DNA of 64,000 bases from Sulfitobacter delicatus (GTDB lineage Bacteria; Pseudomonadota; Alphaproteobacteria; Rhodobacterales; Rhodobacteraceae), in contig NZ_FNBP01000001.1 in NCBI RefSeq assembly GCF_900102535.1, forward strand, positions 558,001 to 622,000. Direction: 5' to 3'. Positions 60,361 through 64,000 of this stretch are shown here, in pieces. Numbering within the stretch: position 1 is the stretch's first letter; each line of letters begins with the position of its first letter. The notes beneath the pieces were generated by a model. It was not told the DNA's origin and ran no database searches. It saw nothing but the letters and a program-made list of their open reading frames with translations. Both the position numbers and the translations under genes were made by a program.

Positions 60361-60399
60361 CGCGCAATTTAACCTTTTGCGCGATTCGGTTCAATTGAA
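60361..60399 (-). promoter_or_regulatory. paa operon promoter with operator-like inverted repeat
   Basis: Minus strand: TTGAAC (60394-60389), 17 bases, TAAATT (60371-60366). A perfect 7-bp inverted repeat CGCGCAA / TTGCGCG (60361-60367 and 60377-60383) encloses the -10, and a 10-bp palindrome TTCAATTGAA (60390-60399) covers the -35. A repressor on either would block the paaJ promoter. Confidence 0.5.
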
Positions 60400-60550
60400 A
60401 TGTTACGGTTTGATGTGGGTGTGCGATATTCGGTAACGCTTTTAGTAAAGCGATGAGGGTAGCGCCCTCCCTGGGGGGCGATCTGGCCTGTCTGTAAGTC
60501 GACCGGTTCGTCCAAATAGAGAAGGTGCGTTTGTCGCAGCGTGGTAAAAT

Positions 60551-60595
60551 CGCCCTCCGGGGGGAGGGAGGGCGATGCCCGGTGTGCCACCGGGC
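60551..60595 (-). terminator. Tandem G+C-rich hairpins after cobO
   Basis: Two perfect 8-bp stems follow the cobO stop: GCCCGGTG / CACCGGGC (60577-60584 with 60588-60595) and CGCCCTCC / GGAGGGCG (60551-60558 with 60567-60574). A third, similar element (CGCCCTCC / GGGGGGCG) is at 60463-60480. After the second stem the minus strand reads ATTTTAC, a short U tract. Confidence 0.65.
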
Positions 60596-60602
60596 GGGAC
60601 GT

Positions 60603-61202
60603 TCAGAAATCGACGCCGCGCTGTGCTTTGATGCCGGAATGGAACGGGTGTTTCACTTCGGTCATCTCGGTCACCAGATCGGCGTAGTCACACAATTCCG
60701 GCTTGGCGTCGCGCCCGGTCAGCACGGCGGTGGTGCCCTTGGCCCGTCCCTCAAGCCCGGTGATCACATCCTCAACCTTCAGATAGTCATAGCGCAGGGC
60801 GATGTTGATCTCGTCCATCACCACCAGATCATAGTCCCCGCTCGCCATCATATCGCGCGCCTTGGCAAAGGCGGCTTCGGCGGCGGCGATGTCCCGGTCG
60901 CGGTCTTGGGTGTCCCACGTGAAACCTTCGCCCATCGTGTGCCAAGTCACCTCGCCGAGCCGGTCAAAAAACTGCCGCTCGCCGGTGATCCACTTGCCCT
61001 TGATGAACTGCACTACGCCGACCTTTTGCTTCCAGCCAAGCGCCCGGATCACCACGCCAAAGGCCGAAGAGGACTTGCCCTTGCCATTGCCGGTATGGAC
61101 CAGCACCAGCCCCTTTTCCGGGTCGCGCAGTTCGGACACTTTGGCGCGCTGTTCGGCCTGTTGCTGCTGCATCTTCTGCTTGTGGTCTTGCGCGTCGCTC
61201 AT
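60603..61202 (-). CDS. cobO: Cob(I)yrinic acid a,c-diamide adenosyltransferase
   Basis: 199 residues from ATG 61202, with TTGGAGA upstream; a TTG at 61214 is in frame but weaker. The CobA/CobO/BtuR family: a P-loop GNGKGKSSSAFG near residue 39, VQFIKGKW, EGFTWDTQ, and a Walker-B-like VVMDEINIALRYDYL. It transfers the adenosyl group of ATP to cobalt in cobalamin synthesis or salvage. No other cob gene is nearby; it shares a transcription direction with the DMT transporter and aroC. Confidence 0.92.
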   Translation of the reverse strand: MSDAQDHKQKMQQQQAEQRAKVSELRDPEKGLVLVHTGNGKGKSSSAFGVVIRALGWKQKVGVVQFIKGKWITGERQFFDRLGEVTWHTMGEGFTWDTQDRDRDIAAAEAAFAKARDMMASGDYDLVVMDEINIALRYDYLKVEDVITGLEGRAKGTTAVLTGRDAKPELCDYADLVTEMTEVKHPFHSGIKAQRGVDF

Positions 61203-61226
61203 CTGGTTCTCCAATGTCGATAGGGT

Positions 61227-62165
61227 TCAAGCCTTGGGGTCGGTGACCGAGCGCGCCTTGCCGCGCTCCATCCCCAATTGCCGCTCGCGCCAGATCACCA
61301 GCGCGCCCGCGCTGATCACCAAGGCAGCGCCTGCCAGCATCATCATCGTGGGCAGTTCGGCAAAGAAGATATAGCCGAGCACAATAGCGAAGATCATCGA
61401 GGTGTAATCATAAGGGGCCAGCATTGATGCCGAGCCAAAGCGGTAGGCCGAGGTGATCAGGATCTGCGCTACCCCGCCGATCAACCCAGCGAGCACCAGA
61501 AGGCCGAATGTCTTCAAGTCAGGCATCACCCAGCCAAAGGGCAGGGTGCAAAGTGCGAGCAGGGAGGCGGTAACGGAAAAGTAAAACACAATCGCGGCGG
61601 TGTCTTCGTTCTGCACTAACTGGCGAATATGGATTTGTACGAGGCTCCGCACCATCGTTGCCATTAGGATCAGCAGCGCGCCGATTGTAGCCGTCTGCTC
61701 CATCGTCCCGATGCTGGAGAAGCGGGGCCAGAGGATGATCATCACGCCGACCAGCCCCACGGCGACAGCGGTGACCCTGATCAGGCGGATTTGCTCGCCC
61801 AGAAGCACGGCGGCAAGGATCACGGTGAAGATCGGCGTGGCGAAACCAATTGCCGTGACCTCGGGCAGGGGCAGCAGTCCTAGGCCGGTGAATGTCAGCC
61901 CCATGGCCGTCGTGCCAAACAGCCCGCGCCAGACATGGCCCATCGGGTTCTGGGTCTTCAGCCCGCTTTTCAGTTTGCCGCGTTGGGCCAGCCAGATCAG
62001 GATCACCGGGATCGCAAAGAATGAGCGGAAGAACACGGCCTCGCCCGCCGGTACATCGTCGGCGAGGGATTTGATGAGCGCGGACATGCAGGTAAACAAC
62101 AGGATCGCCGTGATTTTAAGCCCGACGCCAAGGGCAGGGCGGGCGGAGAAATCATCGACTTTCAT
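61227..62165 (-). CDS. DMT-superfamily (EamA) transporter
   Basis: 312 residues with ten predicted membrane helices in two EamA repeats (first ~10-140, second ~155-295). Conserved features are FFRSFFAIPVILIW in helix 2, GLGLLPLPEVTAIGFATPIFTVILAAVLLGE at the end of the first repeat, and APYDYTSMIFAIVLGYIFFAELPT in the second. Members export amino acids, metabolites or purines; the substrate here is unknown. It lies 10 bases after aroC and 24 bases before cobO. Confidence 0.88.
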   Translation of the reverse strand: MKVDDFSARPALGVGLKITAILLFTCMSALIKSLADDVPAGEAVFFRSFFAIPVILIWLAQRGKLKSGLKTQNPMGHVWRGLFGTTAMGLTFTGLGLLPLPEVTAIGFATPIFTVILAAVLLGEQIRLIRVTAVAVGLVGVMIILWPRFSSIGTMEQTATIGALLILMATMVRSLVQIHIRQLVQNEDTAAIVFYFSVTASLLALCTLPFGWVMPDLKTFGLLVLAGLIGGVAQILITSAYRFGSASMLAPYDYTSMIFAIVLGYIFFAELPTMMMLAGAALVISAGALVIWRERQLGMERGKARSVTDPKA

Positions 62166-62175
62166 ACTGTGTGTC

Positions 62176-63285
62176 TCATGCTTCGGGGCCGATTCGCCCT
62201 TGGTTGGTGCCGACCTGTCCGCGATGCAGCAGCAGGTGATCGAGAAGCACGCAGGCCATCATCGCCTCGCCCACCGGCACCGCGCGGATGCCGACGCAGG
62301 GGTCATGGCGGCCTTTGGTGATGATCTCAGTCTCTTCGCCCTGTTTGGTGATGGTGCGCCGCGTGGTAAGAATGCTGGAGGTCGGTTTGACGGCAAAGCG
62401 GAGCACCACGTCCTGCCCCGTACTGATCCCGCCCAAAATGCCGCCCGCGTGGTTGGAGGAGTACTCCGGCCCGTCTGGACCCATGGTAATCTCATCCGCG
62501 TTCAACTCGCCCGTCAGCATCGCCGCCGACATTCCTTCGCCAATCTCCACGCCTTTGACGGCATTGATGCTCATCATCGCGGCGGCCAGATCGGTGTCGA
62601 GCTTGCCATAGACCGGCGCGCCGATGCCCGCAGGCACGCCGCGCGCGGTGACTTCGATGATCGCACCGACGCTGCTGCCGGACTTGCGCAGCCCGTCGAG
62701 ATACGCGGCCCAGTCGTTCGCCGCCTTGGCGTCGGGCACCCAAAAGGGGTTCTGATCGATCTGTTCCCAGTCGAATGCTTCGCGGTCGATCTTATGTGGA
62801 CCCATCTGCACCATATAGCCGGTGATCTGCAGGTTCGGGGCCAGCGCCTTGATCGCCTCACGCGCCAGACCACCCGCCGCCACCCGCGCCGCCGTTTCGC
62901 GCGCCGAGGAACGCCCACCCCCGCGATAGTCGCGGATGCCGTATTTCTGGAAATAGGTGATGTCGGCATGGCCGGGGCGGAACTTGTCCTTGATATCCCC
63001 GTAGTCTTTGGAGCGCTGATCGGTGTTTTCGATCATCAGTTGGATCGGCGTGCCGGTGGTGACGCCCTCAAAGGTGCCCGAGAGTATCCGCACCTCATCC
63101 GCTTCACGCCGCTGCGTGGTGTATTTGTTCTGGCCCGGTTTGCGCTTGTCCAACCACTGCTGGATCATGCCCTCGTCAATCGGCACGCCGGGGGGGCAGC
63201 CATCAATCGTGGCGCCAAGGGCGGGACCGTGGCTCTCGCCCCATGTGGTGACCCGGTAAAGATGGCCAAAGCTGTTGATCGACAT
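62176..63285 (-). CDS. aroC: Chorismate synthase
   Basis: 369 residues from ATG 63285 (AGGAGG upstream); the frame extends to 63369, outside the conserved part. FMN-binding and active-site motifs are [10 protein letters not shown] near residue 17, [36 protein letters not shown] near 105-140 and [19 protein letters not shown] near the end. It makes chorismate from 5-enolpyruvylshikimate-3-phosphate. Divergent from the thiamine-regulated transporter gene. Confidence 0.95.
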   Translation of the reverse strand: MSINSFGHLYRVTTWGESHGPALGATIDGCPPGVPIDEGMIQQWLDKRKPGQNKYTTQRREADEVRILSGTFEGVTTGTPIQLMIENTDQRSKDYGDIKDKFRPGHADITYFQKYGIRDYRGGGRSSARETAARVAAGGLAREAIKALAPNLQITGYMVQMGPHKIDREAFDWEQIDQNPFWVPDAKAANDWAAYLDGLRKSGSSVGAIIEVTARGVPAGIGAPVYGKLDTDLAAAMMSINAVKGVEIGEGMSAAMLTGELNADEITMGPDGPEYSSNHAGGILGGISTGQDVVLRFAVKPTSSILTTRRTITKQGEETEIITKGRHDPCVGIRAVPVGEAMMACVLLDHLLLHRGQVGTNQGRIGPEA

Positions 63286-63379
63286 GGGCGGACCTCCTGT
63301 TGTCAAACCCTTAGCCGGGGCGGGGCCGTGCCTCAAGGGGATTTGCCTTGCCAATCTTGTGGGGTGCATCTACCTCTGG

Positions 63380-63470
63380 CCTCACCTCGGGGGGCCTTTG
63401 GGCTGAGATGTGCGTGACGCGCGGACCCGTTGAACCTGAACCGGTTAACACCGGCGGAGGGAAGGTCCGG
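63380..63470 (+). promoter_or_regulatory. TPP riboswitch (THI element)
   Basis: The conserved elements occur in order: TCGGGGGGCC, CTGAGAT (63403-63409), GACCCGTTGAACCTGA (63424-63439) and ACCGGCGGAGGGAA. P1 can close between ACCT (63384-63387) and AGGT (63463-63466). It lies upstream of thiB. Thiamine pyrophosphate binding is expected to lower expression. Confidence 0.95.
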
Positions 63471-63478
63471 ACAAACAT

Positions 63479-63508
63479 CCACCTTTTACCTTTCGCCGCA
63501 AAAGGAGG
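63479..63508 (+). promoter_or_regulatory. Shine-Dalgarno-sequestering hairpin of the TPP riboswitch
   Basis: CC-A-CCTTTT (63479-63487) pairs with AAAAGG-A-GG (63500-63508), hiding the AGGAGG of thiB (one A-A mismatch). Without ligand the P1 3' strand GAAGGT (63461-63466) could pair with ACCTTT (63481-63486) instead and free the site, giving translational control. Confidence 0.6.
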
Positions 63509-63513
63509 ATGCA

Positions 63514-64000
63514 ATGAAGTATCTTACACTTGCAGCGGGCCTGATCGGCGCCTCGGCCGCATGGGCCGAGACACCTGAACTGACGGTCTATACTTACGAC
63601 AGCTTTGTCACCGACTGGGGCCCCGGCCCGGCGATTGAAAAGGGGTTTGAGGCGCAGTGCGGCTGCGATCTGAAATTTGTCGGCATGGGCGATGGCGCGG
63701 CGCTGCTGGCGCGGCTCAAGCTTGAAGGTGCACGTTCTGACGCCGACATCGTGCTGGGGCTGGACGCCAGCCTTGTCGCCGCCGCCAAGGAAACCGAGTT
63801 GTTCGCGCCGAGCGACCTGCAGGCGGATTATGATCTGCCCATCACTTGGGAAGACGACGTCTTTGTCCCTTACGACTGGGGCTATTTCGCCTTTGTGCAT
63901 GGCACGGACCTTACTGCCCCCACCGATTTCAAAACACTGGCCGAGAGCGACTTGAAGATCGTGATCCAAGACCCACGGTCCTCGACCCCCGGTCTGGGAC
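63514..64000 (+). CDS. thiB: Thiamine ABC transporter substrate-binding protein ThiB, N-terminal part (3' end outside window)
   Basis: 162 residues before the window ends. A signal peptide (KYLTLAAGLIGASAAWA, cleavage before ETPE) is followed by the ThiB pattern LTVYTYDSFVTDWGPGPAIEKGFEAQCGCDL and later VLGLDASLVAAAKE, VPYDWGYFAFVH and VIQDPRSSTPGLG. It binds thiamine or its phosphates in the periplasm. AGGAGG sits six bases before the ATG, inside a sequestering hairpin of the upstream TPP riboswitch. thiP and thiQ are expected beyond the edge. Confidence 0.93.
   Translation, partial: MKYLTLAAGLIGASAAWAETPELTVYTYDSFVTDWGPGPAIEKGFEAQCGCDLKFVGMGDGAALLARLKLEGARSDADIVLGLDASLVAAAKETELFAPSDLQADYDLPITWEDDVFVPYDWGYFAFVHGTDLTAPTDFKTLAESDLKIVIQDPRSSTPGLG

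Noticed and set aside
60389..60398. 10-mer GGTTCAATTG shared by the paa promoter region and the TAXI operator region (26141-26150)
   Set aside because: The flanking repeats differ and the copies sit differently relative to the inverted repeats; probably chance.
61600..63417. Open frame of about 605 codons antisense to the DMT transporter and aroC
   Set aside because: It spans two genes with strong family motifs on the opposite strand and has no recognisable domain.

Overview
The window looks like chromosomal DNA of a marine alphaproteobacterium of the Rhodobacterales (Roseobacter group). The inference rests on GC-rich coding sequence, a PhyR-NepR-EcfG general stress response locus, a TAXI-type TRAP transporter with fused permease, a phenylacetate catabolon and abundant amine/amide catabolism genes. 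No reference search was possible. Genes are tightly packed, often with ATGA or TAATG stop/start overlaps. No gene-free gap exceeds 300 bases. No tRNA, rRNA, insertion sequence, CRISPR array or prophage was seen.

Layout. 1-5.1 kb: end of a LysR regulator, hydantoinase/oxoprolinase subunits (hyuA, hyuB) and an FAH-family hydrolase. 5.1-9.0 kb: a four-gene minus-strand operon (SDR, P1-family N-terminal-nucleophile aminopeptidase, alpha/beta hydrolase, TPR protein). 9.2-11.4 kb: GABA-type aminotransferase divergent from a PuuR-like XRE-cupin regulator. 11.4-16.2 kb: stress core, with a 55-aa membrane protein, a PhyK-like HWE kinase, EcfG, NepR, divergent PhyR, two small membrane proteins and a degenerate receiver. 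16.3-20.3 kb: Crp/Fnr regulator, YihY-type membrane protein, formate/nitrite-type channel, Hsp70-like chaperone. 20.4-26.1 kb: dipeptide ABC transporter interrupted by an HdeA-like gene on the other strand. 26.2-30.5 kb: TAXI TRAP transporter plus universal stress protein. 30.6-38.0 kb: an unusual five-gene cluster (nitrilase-superfamily amidase, large PLP decarboxylase, ATP-grasp ligase, C45 acyltransferase, CoA-dependent racemase). 38.1-42.7 kb: PfpI protein and a pqiA(split)-pqiB-pqiC lipid-transport operon. 42.8-47.7 kb: MarR/GbsR regulator with an RND efflux pair. 47.7-52.5 kb: ptsN, hpf, lptB, lptA, lptC, kdsD and an RNase D-like gene. 52.6-60.3 kb: paaJABCDEZX. 60.6-63.3 kb: cobO, a DMT transporter and aroC. 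63.4-64 kb: a TPP riboswitch and the start of thiB.

How the parts fit. The most coherent regulatory signal is a set of EcfG-type promoters (GGAAC-N16/17-NGTT) placed 54-67 bases upstream of the start codons of phyR, nepR, the 55-aa membrane gene, the HdeA-like gene and the PfpI gene. The first two are made by one perfect inverted repeat. This links scattered envelope and protein-protection genes in the window to the stress sigma factor encoded in its middle. The best candidate for an undescribed system is the 30.6-38.0 kb cluster. Its enzymes could make, tailor and recycle an amide-linked amine, possibly supplied by the TRAP transporter just upstream.
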